Below, piece after piece: positions 16,278 through 24,686 of a DNA stretch of 30,608 nucleotides. The notes under the pieces were generated by a model. The model was not told where the DNA came from. It saw only the letters and a list, made by a program, of their open reading frames with translations, and did no database searches. The stretch's first letter is position 1, and every line of letters starts with the position of its first letter. Source of the stretch: CAZULF01 sp964621215 (GTDB taxonomy: Bacteria > Pseudomonadota > Gammaproteobacteria > UBA1113); the NCBI GenBank assembly GCA_964621215.1, contig CAZULF010000013.1, positions 1-30,608 of the forward strand. The letters run 5' to 3'. Position numbers and translations under genes: made by a program.

Positions 16278-17660
16278 ATGGCTCAAACATCCTCTCGGCT
16301 TATTAAGATTATTTCTAATAATAAAGAATCGGATTTAAAAATTCCGCCACATTCCATATCGGCAGAACAGTCTATTTTAGGAGGCTTATTGCTAGATAAT
16401 AGTGCGTGGGAAAAAATTGCCGGACAAATTAATGGAAAAGACTTCTATCGTTATGAACATCGAACCCTATTTGATGCTATCGAAAAGCTTGAAAACAGGC
16501 GATGCCCATTTGATATGGTGACCGTATCCGAACATTTACGGTCTATGAAATTACTTAATGAAATTGGCGGTGAATCCTACTTATTCGAGTTAGCCAATAA
16601 TACTCCAAGTGCCGCTAACATAGAGGCTTATGCTGAAATAGTGCGTGAACGTTCTTTATTAAGGCAATTGATAGGCTCTGCGACGGATATGATTAATGAT
16701 GCGTATAAACCTAATGGCCGCACGAGTCTTGCTATCCTTGACGAAGCTGAGCGGAAAGTGTTTGATATTGCAAATCAGCATGATCGAGGGGATGGGTTGC
16801 AAGATGTTAGCACCATTCTGACACGTACAAATGCCCATATACACGAGTTATCAATAAATAAACGAAGTTTGACGGGCCTCAGTACTGGGTTTAAAGATTT
16901 AGATAGGTTAACCACAGGATTGCAGCCAGCCGATCTCATTATTTTAGCTGCTCGCCCATCTATGGGTAAAACCACCTTGGCGATGAACATTGCAGAACAT
17001 GTGGTGACTAAATCGGATAAACTGGTGCTGGTATTTAGTATGGAAATGTCTAGTGATACGCTTCTTATGCGAATGATGGCATCACTAGGTGACATTCCTT
17101 TCCAAAAGTTACGAACAGGTCAGCTTAGCGAAGCGGATTGGAAGCGCTCAAGCGTGGTTAATTCTTTATTAGCCCAAAAAAAATTATTGATTGATGATAC
17201 TCCAGCATTAACACCAATAGAACTGCGCTCTCGTGTACGCCGCGCCGCACGCGAAAAAGGCCAACCTGGACTTATTGTCATCGATTACCTTCAATTAATG
17301 CGTGGTGGCAATAATAATGAAAATCGAACACTAGAAATTTCTGAAATATCTCGCTCCTTAAAGGCACTCGCAAAAGAATTAAATGTACCTATCATTGCAT
17401 TGTCACAACTAAACCGTGGTTTAGAATCACGCACCGATAAGCGCCCAATGATGTCTGATTTACGTGACTCTGGCGCGATTGAACAAGACGCTGACCTCAT
17501 CGCATTTATTTATCGAGATGAAGTTTATCATCCCAATACACCGGATAAAGGACTAGCCGAACTGATTATTGCCAAACAGCGGAATGGAGAGACGGGGAAG
17601 GTGAAGTTGGTCTTTCAAGGGCAGTATACGAGGTTTAAGAATTATGCGACGACATTGTAA
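16278..17660 (+). CDS. dnaB: Replicative DNA helicase DnaB
   Basis: This is a complete 460-residue hexameric 5'-3' helicase that unwinds the replication fork. The N-terminal domain begins PPHSISAEQSILGGLLLD (about 22-39). The RecA-like domain has Walker A ARPSMGKTT (about 225-233), the SMEM motif, Walker B VIDYLQLM (about 333-340), SQLNRGLESR and DLRDSGAIEQDADLI. GGAG 8 bases before the ATG fits. It is not next to the ribosomal protein genes or alr, as chromosomal dnaB often is. It lies just inside the tRNA-Thr fragment and beside transposase remnants. It may therefore be an element-borne second helicase, perhaps paired with the initiator-like gene at 26592. That it is the only dnaB of the cell cannot be excluded. 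Confidence 0.96.
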   Translation: MAQTSSRLIKIISNNKESDLKIPPHSISAEQSILGGLLLDNSAWEKIAGQINGKDFYRYEHRTLFDAIEKLENRRCPFDMVTVSEHLRSMKLLNEIGGESYLFELANNTPSAANIEAYAEIVRERSLLRQLIGSATDMINDAYKPNGRTSLAILDEAERKVFDIANQHDRGDGLQDVSTILTRTNAHIHELSINKRSLTGLSTGFKDLDRLTTGLQPADLIILAARPSMGKTTLAMNIAEHVVTKSDKLVLVFSMEMSSDTLLMRMMASLGDIPFQKLRTGQLSEADWKRSSVVNSLLAQKKLLIDDTPALTPIELRSRVRRAAREKGQPGLIVIDYLQLMRGGNNNENRTLEISEISRSLKALAKELNVPIIALSQLNRGLESRTDKRPMMSDLRDSGAIEQDADLIAFIYRDEVYHPNTPDKGLAELIIAKQRNGETGKVKLVFQGQYTRFKNYATTL

Positions 17661-17703
17661 ATTGTAGCGGTAAGTATTGTAGTAACCTAAGCGATCTACG
17701 AAC

Positions 17704-17911
17704 CTTTCAATTACTCACAATTTCTGATATAGGAGCAGGCTTCTATTAATGATGATCGGATCTGAAGTAATTGAGTGCAATAAACAGGAAGTTGAAGTCC
17801 ACGAGGGTGGAGGAAAGTGACGGCCAGCAATTAAACGAGAAGCAATCATGGTTAGACAGCGAACTTGCCGGCTGCCAGTTCAAAGATGTACGGCTTGGTA
17901 AATGGTTTCGT
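17704..17911 (+). repeat. About 208-bp direct repeat, copy 1 (IS4-type remnant)
   Basis: This copy aligns with 18737-18945 with about ten differences, including one 1-base indel (hand alignment, roughly 95% identical). The two copies lie in the same orientation and enclose the gene at 18030-18626. The repeat contains the start of a transposase-like reading frame. Confidence 0.9.
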
Positions 17912-17929
17912 ATGTTGCTGGAATAAATT
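17771..17929 (+). pseudogene. Transposase N-terminal fragment, IS4/Tn5-like, copy 1
   Basis: The frame beginning at a TTG reads SWLDSELAGCQFKDVRLGKWF followed by RMLLE and a stop. This matches the N-terminal DNA-binding domain seen in Tn5-like IS4-family transposases (usual form WxxxELAGCxFxDxRLGKR). Only about 52 residues of a protein normally over 400 remain, and the catalytic DDE domain is gone. The stop falls where a glutamine codon is usual, so CAA to TAA is a likely lesion. Confidence 0.6.
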
Positions 17930-18029
17930 TGGAGTGGTGTCGGTGAGAGCTTTCTTTTGCTTGCCAAGATTGACCTGGCACTAAAAAAGGAGGGTTTGCA
18001 CATACATTAGATATATCAAATAGTTTGGT

Positions 18030-18626
18030 TCAATTAAAAAATTCTTTTGCAGTCTGTGTGACTATATTAAGAGCTCCATCAACAGTTTTTTTAAGTTCAG
18101 ACGATATACAATCTGTCGAGGCGGAATTTTTATATAAAAATTTTTCTGCGTTATTAAACTCATCCTCACTAAAAAAATGTTGGGAATTTTTATTATTTTT
18201 TTGTTTGACAAGTTCAGGATAATTACTAAACGCGAGATCCAATTCAGAAACATATTTTTCAAGCATATCTAATTCAGCCTTAAGATAATTATCAGGAACA
18301 AATCTTAGTATTTTTAATTTCTCTATTTCTTCAGCTAGTTGGGTTAAAATAGGATATATTTTCGATAAAAAAGTTAATTTGTACTCTATAAAACTATCAG
18401 CTTTACTTGAATCTATAAAGCTTATTTTTTTTAATCTATAGAACTGATATGTATCTTTAAATTTCACTAAATAGACGCGGATATTAGTAAGTGCAGTATA
18501 AATTGGTTTAGCAATTATCTCCTTTTGCCATCTGCGATAAGCGAAAAAGGCTATTATAAGTAATAAGATGCTGGTGATTGTTTGAATAGCTGCAAAAATA
18601 ACGGTAGTAATCTCAAAAGCAGTCAT
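18030..18626 (-). CDS. Small single-span membrane protein of unknown function
   Basis: This is a 198-residue protein with one N-terminal transmembrane helix (about residues 8-29, TVIFAAIQTITSILLLIIAFFA) followed by basic YRRWQKE, so the bulk is probably cytoplasmic. The rest is helical and Lys/Glu-rich (for example PILTQLAEEIEKLKI). There is no recognised domain. AGGTG lies 4 bases before the ATG. The codon use is very AT-rich, like the surrounding intergenic DNA. It sits between the two directly repeated transposase remnants, so it may have been carried in as cargo. A role in defence or membrane stress is only speculation. Confidence 0.65.
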   Translation of the reverse strand: MTAFEITTVIFAAIQTITSILLLIIAFFAYRRWQKEIIAKPIYTALTNIRVYLVKFKDTYQFYRLKKISFIDSSKADSFIEYKLTFLSKIYPILTQLAEEIEKLKILRFVPDNYLKAELDMLEKYVSELDLAFSNYPELVKQKNNKNSQHFFSEDEFNNAEKFLYKNSASTDCISSELKKTVDGALNIVTQTAKEFFN

Positions 18627-18736
18627 ATTTCACCTATATAACATATTTAGGGCATTAAAATTTACAAAATATTTTTATGCTTATATTATTGTTCATAACG
18701 ACGCAGAAGTCCAACAACTGTAACCGCTCGACAAAA

Positions 18737-18945
18737 CTTTCAATTACCCACAATTTCTGATATAGGACCAGGCTTCTATCTAATGATGATCGGATCTGAA
18801 GGAATTGAGTGCAATAAACAGGAAGTTGAAGTCCACGAAGGTGAAGGAAAGCGACGGCCAGCAATTAAATGAGAAGCAATCATGGCTAGACAGCGAACTT
18901 GCCGGCTGCCAGTTCAAAGATGTACGGCTTGGTAAATGGTTCCGT
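18737..18945 (+). repeat. About 208-bp direct repeat, copy 2 (IS4-type remnant)
   Basis: This is the second copy of the repeat at 17704-17911, with one extra base near 18780. The similarity stops abruptly after the GGTTCCGT that ends the transposase DNA-binding motif. On the left it fades just before CTTTCAATTA. Confidence 0.9.
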
Positions 18946-19089
18946 CCTAAAAACTACCTTTTGGGTCAGTTTTATATCGTGAATAAAACCGTTGTGAAAT
19001 TCGCGAACTTACTAAAGACGGGGTTAGAAAAAGTCTTACATTTAGTAGATCCAATTAATTTTTGCATTCTATTTATGGATAATCGTTGA
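18805..19089 (+). pseudogene. Transposase N-terminal fragment, IS4/Tn5-like, copy 2
   Basis: The open frame of 94 codons from a TTG carries the same WLDSELAGCQFKDVRLGKWF motif (about residues 27-46) and then RPKNYLLGQF. After that it runs into sequence with no transposase character. The catalytic domain is missing. It is best seen as a broken insertion sequence and not a working gene. Confidence 0.55.
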
Positions 19090-19422
19090 ATTGTCGATTA
19101 TTGTAAACAGATATGAAACAATTTAGTTTTACTTCAGTTAGTTCCATTTTGGAACTAAGTGAAATAGGTGATGGAATTTAGTTAACCCGAAACTCCGGAT
19201 AGCTGAGGCCAAGGGTATACTATGCTGAGTCAAAGGACTAATTTCTACATTAAAAAACAAACAGTTAGCAGGTAACAGTTGTTGCAAATTATGCAACAAC
19301 TGCCATACGACGACCGTCTGTAAAGCCAACATCGACATATTAAATGCAAAACACCCATTTAACATGCAGGTAAATGCCACTTTAAAGTAGACATTTAACA
19401 TATTATCTGCAATAATTGCCTT
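19090..19422. other. 333-base intergenic region with two hairpins
   Basis: No convincing gene lies here. Two inverted repeats are visible. TTAGTTCC/GGAACTAA (19138-19158) has an 8-bp stem with loop ATTTT. CAGTTGTTGCA/TGCAACAACTG (19276-19302) has an 11-bp stem with loop AATTA. They lie upstream of the ATPase/RloB-like defence pair and might be operators or transcript structures controlling it. Confidence 0.5.
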
Positions 19423-20622
19423 ATGATATACCAAATTGCCATAGAAAACTTTTTTTCCATCGCCGATCATCAGGAGCTCAATTTTAAAATTGATAAAAAT
19501 GCTCCGGATTTACCCTGTTTCAAAACTTCACGCTCAGATGGCCTTACGCGTCTACCCGTGGTAGTTGGTTTCTTTGGATCCAATGCAGCGGGTAAGTCTA
19601 CTATCCTACGCGCAATGGTAGCAGCGATACTATTTGGATGCCATAGCTTTGATTGGAGGGAAGAGGAAATAGATGTGTTATTTCAAGCATATCGAAGAAA
19701 AGATTGGTGGGGAAAACCTACTAAAATTGTGATTGAATTTGATGCTCGCTTAAATAAAGATGAGCCTAGTAGAAAATTTCGTTATGAATTGAATATATTG
19801 CATGTCGATCATGGTTTTAGTAATAAAGTAGTATCATACGAAGCCTTATATTATACGCCGAAAAATAAAATTTGTTGTTTATTTAAAAGAGAAGGTCAGA
19901 GTTTTTATTTCGGTAATGAGTTTGGCATTTCTAATAAAAATGATCCAAGAACTGAAGCTATTCGTCCTAACGCTAGCGTTATCAGTACACTCGCAAAATT
20001 AAATCATCCGCTATCTATTTTCTTGAGTAATCAAATACGGAGTTATGAAAGTAACTTTATCGGTTTTGAGAAAATTCAGAATAGTATGGTGCAATGGCAA
20101 AGTGTTTATTTTCAAAACCCCAACTACCTGGAACGTTTAAATCGAGAACTAAGACGATTTGATGTGGGCTTAGAATCAATGCAAATTGAGCAAAGTAATA
20201 ATGGTTTGGTTGCTAAATTTAAACATGTTGGACTTGATGATTTTATTTTCTTACCGGAAGAGTCTGTCGGCACTCAACGATTCATTGGGATTTTCTATAG
20301 GCTGTATTATGTATTGGAAACAGGCAGTGTTGCATTTATTGATGAGTTAGACACGGATCTTCATCCTCTATTAATACCCGAATTATTACGATGGTTTAAT
20401 GACCCAATACGTAATCCTCATAGCGCACAATTATTTTTTACTGCCCATAATCCAGCATTATTAGATGAGTTAGAAAAAGAGCAAGTTTTCTTTGCAACAA
20501 AAACCAGTGGTCAACCAAGTCAAATATACTGTGCATCTGAAATTAAAGGATTACGCCGTGAACCTAGTTTGATGCGCAAGTATCTTAATGGTGAGTTAGG
20601 CGCAGTGCCCCATATTGGATAG
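19423..20622 (+). CDS. AAA family ATPase (AAA15/AAA21, RloA/AbiLi-like)
   Basis: This 399-residue ABC-like ATPase belongs to the group fused or paired with defence nucleases. The N-terminal IENFFSIADHQELNFK is typical of these proteins. Walker A is GSNAAGKST (52-60) and the signature-like EESVGTQRF lies near 282-290. Walker B FIDELDTDLHP includes D307 and E308, and the switch histidine is in FFTAHNPALLDELE. In known systems the ATPase senses infection and controls a partner effector. The partner here is the next gene, 3 bases downstream. There is no strong Shine-Dalgarno, but the N-terminal motif fixes the start within a few residues. The family is well supported; the antiphage role is inferred from the pairing. 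Confidence 0.88.
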   Translation: MIYQIAIENFFSIADHQELNFKIDKNAPDLPCFKTSRSDGLTRLPVVVGFFGSNAAGKSTILRAMVAAILFGCHSFDWREEEIDVLFQAYRRKDWWGKPTKIVIEFDARLNKDEPSRKFRYELNILHVDHGFSNKVVSYEALYYTPKNKICCLFKREGQSFYFGNEFGISNKNDPRTEAIRPNASVISTLAKLNHPLSIFLSNQIRSYESNFIGFEKIQNSMVQWQSVYFQNPNYLERLNRELRRFDVGLESMQIEQSNNGLVAKFKHVGLDDFIFLPEESVGTQRFIGIFYRLYYVLETGSVAFIDELDTDLHPLLIPELLRWFNDPIRNPHSAQLFFTAHNPALLDELEKEQVFFATKTSGQPSQIYCASEIKGLRREPSLMRKYLNGELGAVPHIG

Positions 20623-20625
20623 GAT

Positions 20626-21165
20626 ATGAGAAAAATAAGTCTAAGGAAAAGGTTCTTTTTCGCAGTTGAAGGTGAAAGCGAACAATCGTTCGTCAAATGG
20701 CTGCAGGAACTTTCTGATCAAAATAACGCACATAACCATTTGGACTGTCAGGTACTTGGTGGTGGAGGATATCAGAGTATGCTGAGAAATACTATTCGAT
20801 ATAGAAAACTAAAAGAGAGACGAAAAGTTCCTACCATCTTAATGGTGGATTCTGATCGTTCCGAGAGAGATGACGGGTGGTCGATTGATATATTAAAACA
20901 AAAAGCATCTCAAGCAGAAATTAATGTTTGTCTTCAACTTCCAAATCATGAGGGATTATTATTACGCCTATTCCCAGGGCAAGAAACACGACAAATAACG
21001 TTATTAGACGTTAAAAAGCAGTTAGAACGACATTGGCCTGATTATCAAAAACCAGTAGAGGCACGTATATTAGGATCTCGGTTTAAATTAGTAGATTTAC
21101 AACGTGTTGCGAAAGCGGATGAGGAGATAGCTGAGTTGTTGAAAATAATTGGTCTGGATGATTAA
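20626..21165 (+). CDS. RloB/TOPRIM-like effector of a two-gene defence system
   Basis: This 179-residue protein has a TOPRIM-like pattern: FFAVEGESEQSFV with E15 in the first acidic motif, and ILMVDSDRSERDD with D75 and D77 in the second. A PNHEGLLLRLFPG motif (about 105-117) matches the position of the NPxFE-type motif in RloB proteins. The size agrees with RloB/AbiLii-like proteins of about 200 residues. It is co-transcribed with the AAA ATPase (3-base gap, AGGA just upstream). RloA-RloB and AbiL systems are associated with restriction islands and abortive infection. PARIS, whose TOPRIM partner is larger, is a related alternative. Nuclease activity is an inference from the motifs. Confidence 0.72.
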   Translation: MRKISLRKRFFFAVEGESEQSFVKWLQELSDQNNAHNHLDCQVLGGGGYQSMLRNTIRYRKLKERRKVPTILMVDSDRSERDDGWSIDILKQKASQAEINVCLQLPNHEGLLLRLFPGQETRQITLLDVKKQLERHWPDYQKPVEARILGSRFKLVDLQRVAKADEEIAELLKIIGLDD

Positions 21166-21203
21166 TACTTTGATAAAATTGACGAATAAAGGAGAGAAGA
21201 AAT

Positions 21204-21476
21204 ATGTTATATTCAACAGATAGAGTTAATGTAAATAAAGAGGCTATGATAATGATAGATTCAATGACAATTTTGTTAAAAAAAGGTTTGTTGGAAAAGA
21301 AGATATATGAAGTCTGTATGGAAAAAATTAATCAAATTTACGGCGTGAAAGCTCCTCAATATCTACGCGTACAAAAATATGAATTTTTATATCAACACCT
21401 TATTTTGAATATCAAAGTAAAGAATTCGCAGGTATTTACTATCCATAAAATTTTGAGCCCGTTATTATTGTCATAG
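21204..21476 (+). CDS. Small protein of unknown function downstream of the defence pair
   Basis: This is a 90-residue, Lys/Ile/Leu-rich small protein with no recognised domain. A strong ribosome binding site (AAAGGAGAG starting at 21188) lies at good distance from the ATG, and this is the main support that it is translated. It starts 38 bases after the RloB-like gene on the same strand and may be a third member of that operon. It could be a regulator or immunity-type partner, but nothing in the sequence shows this. Confidence 0.55.
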   Translation: MLYSTDRVNVNKEAMIMIDSMTILLKKGLLEKKIYEVCMEKINQIYGVKAPQYLRVQKYEFLYQHLILNIKVKNSQVFTIHKILSPLLLS

Positions 21477-21502
21477 TATTGTTAGTAAACGCAGTCGTTT
21501 CG

Positions 21503-21781
21503 TTATGCGAAGTACAGATTTACGTTTGCTAGAATATTCATGGAGTCAGCTCTAACTGAAAAGCACTGATCTGCCAAATGGTATAATACATGGGAATTAG
21601 GAGTTGCGATGTATTCCCTGTACAATTGAAAAATAGTCGGACTAGCTTTTTGCAGTTTCTCTTTTCTCATCTGTATTGTGGTGCCACTAATTTTATCAAT
21701 TGCTATCATGAAAGAAGTCTCATTTTTAAAATTTAATTTATGACTACTAGTGTAATTTTGCGCTGTTCTATTGAGCGACAA
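21503..21781 (-). CDS. Doubtful small open frame, possible gene remnant
   Basis: The 92-codon frame starts at a TTG without a ribosome binding site; an inner ATG would give about 68 residues. The composition looks protein-like (TIFQLYREYIATPNSHVLYH), but no family is recognised. It may be a decayed fragment of a larger gene. Confidence 0.25.
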   Translation of the reverse strand: MSLNRTAQNYTSSHKLNFKNETSFMIAIDKISGTTIQMRKEKLQKASPTIFQLYREYIATPNSHVLYHLADQCFSVRADSMNILANVNLYFA

Positions 21782-22123
21782 TTAACTGGTCCGGACATGG
21801 TAATTGACGTGAGACAATGGAGAGAAAAAATAAAAAAAGAGCTACTTAACGCCAATATTCTTATCAAGAGTTAAATATATATTTGCATAACAGTTTTAAA
21901 AGAGATTTTTAAAACGCAGTTAATAAATTTTTCCTTGTACTGTTTTTGGGGAGAGGTCAGTGGGAAGTCGTAATTAATTTAAACTTTATCTTACCGATGT
22001 CACTCTGAACCTAAGTCAGAGTGAGGTCAGACAATAGAACGAATCCGTATAAAAGCAATGAATCACACATATAAGTTAGTAGTGCATGTGAATCGCAACA
22101 TTAAATCTAAAAAACTCTCTTAT
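21782..22123. other. 342-base intergenic region with one palindrome
   Basis: No gene can be supported. CACTCTGA (22001-22008) and TCAGAGTG (22016-22023) form a perfect 8-bp stem around ACCTAAG. It shares the 12-mer ACTCTGAACCTA with the inverted repeat in front of the AlbA_2 gene at 4447-4504, so both may belong to one dispersed palindromic family. Confidence 0.55.
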
Positions 22124-22826
22124 TCAAGCTGTTTTTGTAATGAACTTTAAAAATAGATATCCCACTTCAGTAATTCGCACCATAGGATCGCTGCTATTTT
22201 TTCCTTCGAGAAGTAATAAGGCAGATGGTTCTTTGGTGCCAGATTTATCCACCAACTCAGAGCTGAACCTAACCAATCCTCTGTTCTCTAATCCATTGCA
22301 AAGCAATTTTAAGCCATCATAATCCAAAGAAATAGGTGTAGATGAAGTAAAAAAAGAAAACAATTCTTCGTAACTTTTCATTTGCGCTAACGCATTTAAG
22401 TTATTTAAAATACAACGTAATAAAATAATATGCGAAACCGTTAGCTCGTCAATGTAGCTAATAAAAATATATTGAAAATCTTCGAAAATATTTATATTAG
22501 TCGCGGCATTTATCATGGCATTGAGTAATGCTTCTCGCTTTTGAGTTTGATGATGACGAATTGCAATAGGGAGAGCCTGTAAAAACAATGATTGAAAACT
22601 TTCGTTCTCCCATGCGGATGTTATATTTTTTTGCGCTTGGAACTCAGCATAAAAATTAGTTAAAAAATTCTCTAAGCGTTTATCCCTTAAATTAGGAATG
22701 AAAAAATTCAAAAACTCACTTAAAACTCCTCCTATTCCAGGGATGGTGCTGGTGCTGGCTAATAAAGCATTTCGTAAAACATCGCCTAGCTAATCTTTGA
22801 AAATTTCCTTTACTTGGTCATTCATC
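22124..22826 (-). pseudogene. Unknown helical protein gene interrupted by a 1-base frameshift near its start
   Basis: The open frame from 22711 to 22124 (195 codons) begins at a poor TTG, but protein-like sequence continues upstream of it (LRNALLASTSTIPGIGGVL, then SEFLNFF). An ATG at 22826 with AGGA about 9 bases upstream opens a second frame, MNDQVKEIFQRLA. Removing one base near 22787 joins the two into a smooth protein of about 233 residues. The rest is helical and ends with a winged-helix-like segment (KLLCNGLENRGLVRFSSEL, VRITEVGYLFLKF). That general layout recalls abortive-infection Abi-alpha/DUF4393-like proteins, but I would not assign it. The gene starts 34 bases after the neighbour whose stop is at 22861, so the two are probably an operon. 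Alternatives are programmed frameshifting or a sequencing error. Confidence 0.6.
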
Positions 22827-22860
22827 ACATTATATCCTAAATAAAATTAGAAGTTGAAAG

Positions 22861-24177
22861 TTAAACTTTACTCCTCGACAACCTCACACACCCTCTAACA
22901 AAGGCGCCTGAATCTGCAAATGGCATGATGTCATCATTCACTAAGCTTTTTTGTAACCACGGATCTTGTAAGGGCATTGCAGAAGTGAGATTGATTTCTT
23001 CTAATGTGTCCGATTTGTTATGGAAAAAGTCCACCACAATTTGATTTACTACTTTGTGTGCAATGGTATTCTTGCATACGGAGGTTGGTTTCTTGATATC
23101 ATGCAACAGTTTGTCGGTGATGTGCTTAAGCTCTCGTAACTCAATAATCGTTCGAGCATCTCGTCGGGAGCTGGGTGAAAATGCCATGGTGATTGGATAT
23201 TGTAGGCCATAATAAACATGGTCATATAAAGAGTTTAAATATCCAATATGCATAATGACGGGAGCATACTTTAAGCCATAACTGTCGAGAAATGCTTTCT
23301 GTATCATTTTGATTGGGGCTGCAATTTCATTGCTGGCAGCTACAAAACCCGGCGAACTTCCAACGGCCATTGATAATAAATACCGTGTGATATCTGCTAA
23401 ATAAGGGTTAGGTTTTAAATTTTGTTTGGCTTGCGTCAAAGAAAAAATTAACTCAAAAAAATTACTATTCATTTGATACAAATTATTACGCCACTGTTCT
23501 TCTATAAGGTAAAGTTTGAGTTCTTTCCATTTTTTATCATTCTGAATCTTATCAACCCACTTTTTTGAAAAATAAAGCAGTGATGCCGTCCATGTGTTTT
23601 CAGGGGTAGCTTTGTTTTGATAAATATCTTTAAAAATTTTCCAATGATCATATAAGTCATTAGGAGGATATTTTGTTTTAAGCTTGTAATCGCGCTGCAA
23701 ATTTGAATATCGCAAGTTGTCGCCAATATTCGGCAGCATAAACATAGAACGTGCGCCAGCAGTCATTTTAAGCAAGCCGGAGGGATGAAATGATCCATGT
23801 TGAGCATCTAATTCACGAAACAACCCAAAGAAAGTTCCAGGTATTTGTAGTTTGTGAGGAATGCAAACACCAAAATCTTCAATATAGAGTTCGGTGGCAT
23901 TACTTAAGATCATTCCCATAGGGATACTAGCGCCAGCATAGGCTAAATCAGACTGAATATCTTTAGGTAATTCAGCCAGGGCACCAAGTTCTCCATTGTC
24001 TAATGGATAGTAAAGTCTAGTTTCATCCCCAATTATGGAGCCGAAAGGATAAGACGCTATATAAACAGGATATGAGGCGTCAGGACTTAATTTATCAATT
24101 ATTTCAACCAGTTGAGGGGAAAAAAGCTGAATTTGTTCCCTTACTTCATGCCAATACGACTTAGTTAGTCTTCTCAT
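22861..24177 (-). CDS. Large protein of unknown function
   Basis: I recognise no family in these 438 residues. It looks like a soluble, folded protein: mixed alpha/beta in the first 170 residues (YPVYIASYPFGSIIGDETRL, LDNGELGALAELPKDI) and largely helical after that (LIEEQWRNNLYQMNSNFF, LRELKHITDKLLHDIKK). There is no signal peptide or membrane helix. The start at ATG 24177 has only a weak upstream TTAGGGT, so a somewhat different start is possible. It is followed by the frameshifted gene on the same strand. The coding capacity and even composition make it a real gene. Confidence 0.75.
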   Translation of the reverse strand: MRRLTKSYWHEVREQIQLFSPQLVEIIDKLSPDASYPVYIASYPFGSIIGDETRLYYPLDNGELGALAELPKDIQSDLAYAGASIPMGMILSNATELYIEDFGVCIPHKLQIPGTFFGLFRELDAQHGSFHPSGLLKMTAGARSMFMLPNIGDNLRYSNLQRDYKLKTKYPPNDLYDHWKIFKDIYQNKATPENTWTASLLYFSKKWVDKIQNDKKWKELKLYLIEEQWRNNLYQMNSNFFELIFSLTQAKQNLKPNPYLADITRYLLSMAVGSSPGFVAASNEIAAPIKMIQKAFLDSYGLKYAPVIMHIGYLNSLYDHVYYGLQYPITMAFSPSSRRDARTIIELRELKHITDKLLHDIKKPTSVCKNTIAHKVVNQIVVDFFHNKSDTLEEINLTSAMPLQDPWLQKSLVNDDIMPFADSGAFVRGCVRLSRSKV

Positions 24178-24322
24178 TGTTAATTTTTTACCCTAATTTT
24201 TATCCGTATAAAATCTCTGGGCATTATAAGCGTAAAATTCGCCCAATACAATACAAAATATGTATGTTAACTTCTTCTTAATACATTCGTGTTAATGGTT
24301 GTACGGATGGGAGGGAGTAAAA

Positions 24323-24610
24323 ATGAGCCAAATAAGCAATAGAGAGTACTTTGAAAGCATCGATGCTGAGCTGCATCAGGTTTATAAAAAAATCCAATCT
24401 ATTGGCATGGGCGAAACTCTCTCCTTGGTAGAAGCTGCTGTATTAACGCAAAGTCTTAATAAACTGTTGGTGTCCTATATTGTCAAAAAGCGTGCGATCA
24501 TCGATATGTATCAGCAACGATTACAGCAAAAATTAGATGACACGGACGCCACTATTGAAATATTGAAGGATTTGCAGGTATTGTTAGTTTTACGCAGTAA
24601 TTCTCAGTAA
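24323..24610 (+). CDS. Small helical protein of unknown function
   Basis: This is a 95-residue, almost entirely helical protein with a coiled-coil-like C-terminal half (KKRAIIDMYQQRLQQKLDD). The strong GGGAGGGAG just upstream of the ATG at 24323 decides the start, in preference to an in-frame TTG 24 bases earlier. It is divergent from the gene ending at 22861 and converges on the F-box gene. No family is recognised. The even hydrophobic spacing suggests a dimer or a partner protein. Confidence 0.65.
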   Translation: MSQISNREYFESIDAELHQVYKKIQSIGMGETLSLVEAAVLTQSLNKLLVSYIVKKRAIIDMYQQRLQQKLDDTDATIEILKDLQVLLVLRSNSQ

Positions 24611-24653
24611 ATACTCTGAGGGGTTTTTAAATGCCTGTTGGAGTGAAACCCCG

Positions 24654-24671
24654 CTGCCGTTTTGGCGGCAG
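24654..24671. terminator. Hairpin between convergent genes, possible weak bidirectional terminator
   Basis: CTGCCG (24654-24659) and CGGCAG (24666-24671) form a 6-bp GC-rich stem. An outer GGGGTTT/AAACCCC pair (24620-24626 and 24646-24652) lies next to it. The hairpin is 15 bases past the stop of the F-box gene. T-runs are short on both sides. Confidence 0.4.
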
Positions 24672-24686
24672 GATTAATTTACAACG

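Noticed and set aside
19138..19470. Minus-strand open frame of 110 codons overlapping the ATPase start
   Set aside because: It covers both intergenic hairpins, has no clear ribosome binding site or family resemblance, and overlaps the 5' end of a solid gene by 48 bases.
22001..22023. Rho-independent terminator
   Set aside because: The stem has no T-run on either strand and no gene ends close to it; it is better listed as a palindromic repeat.
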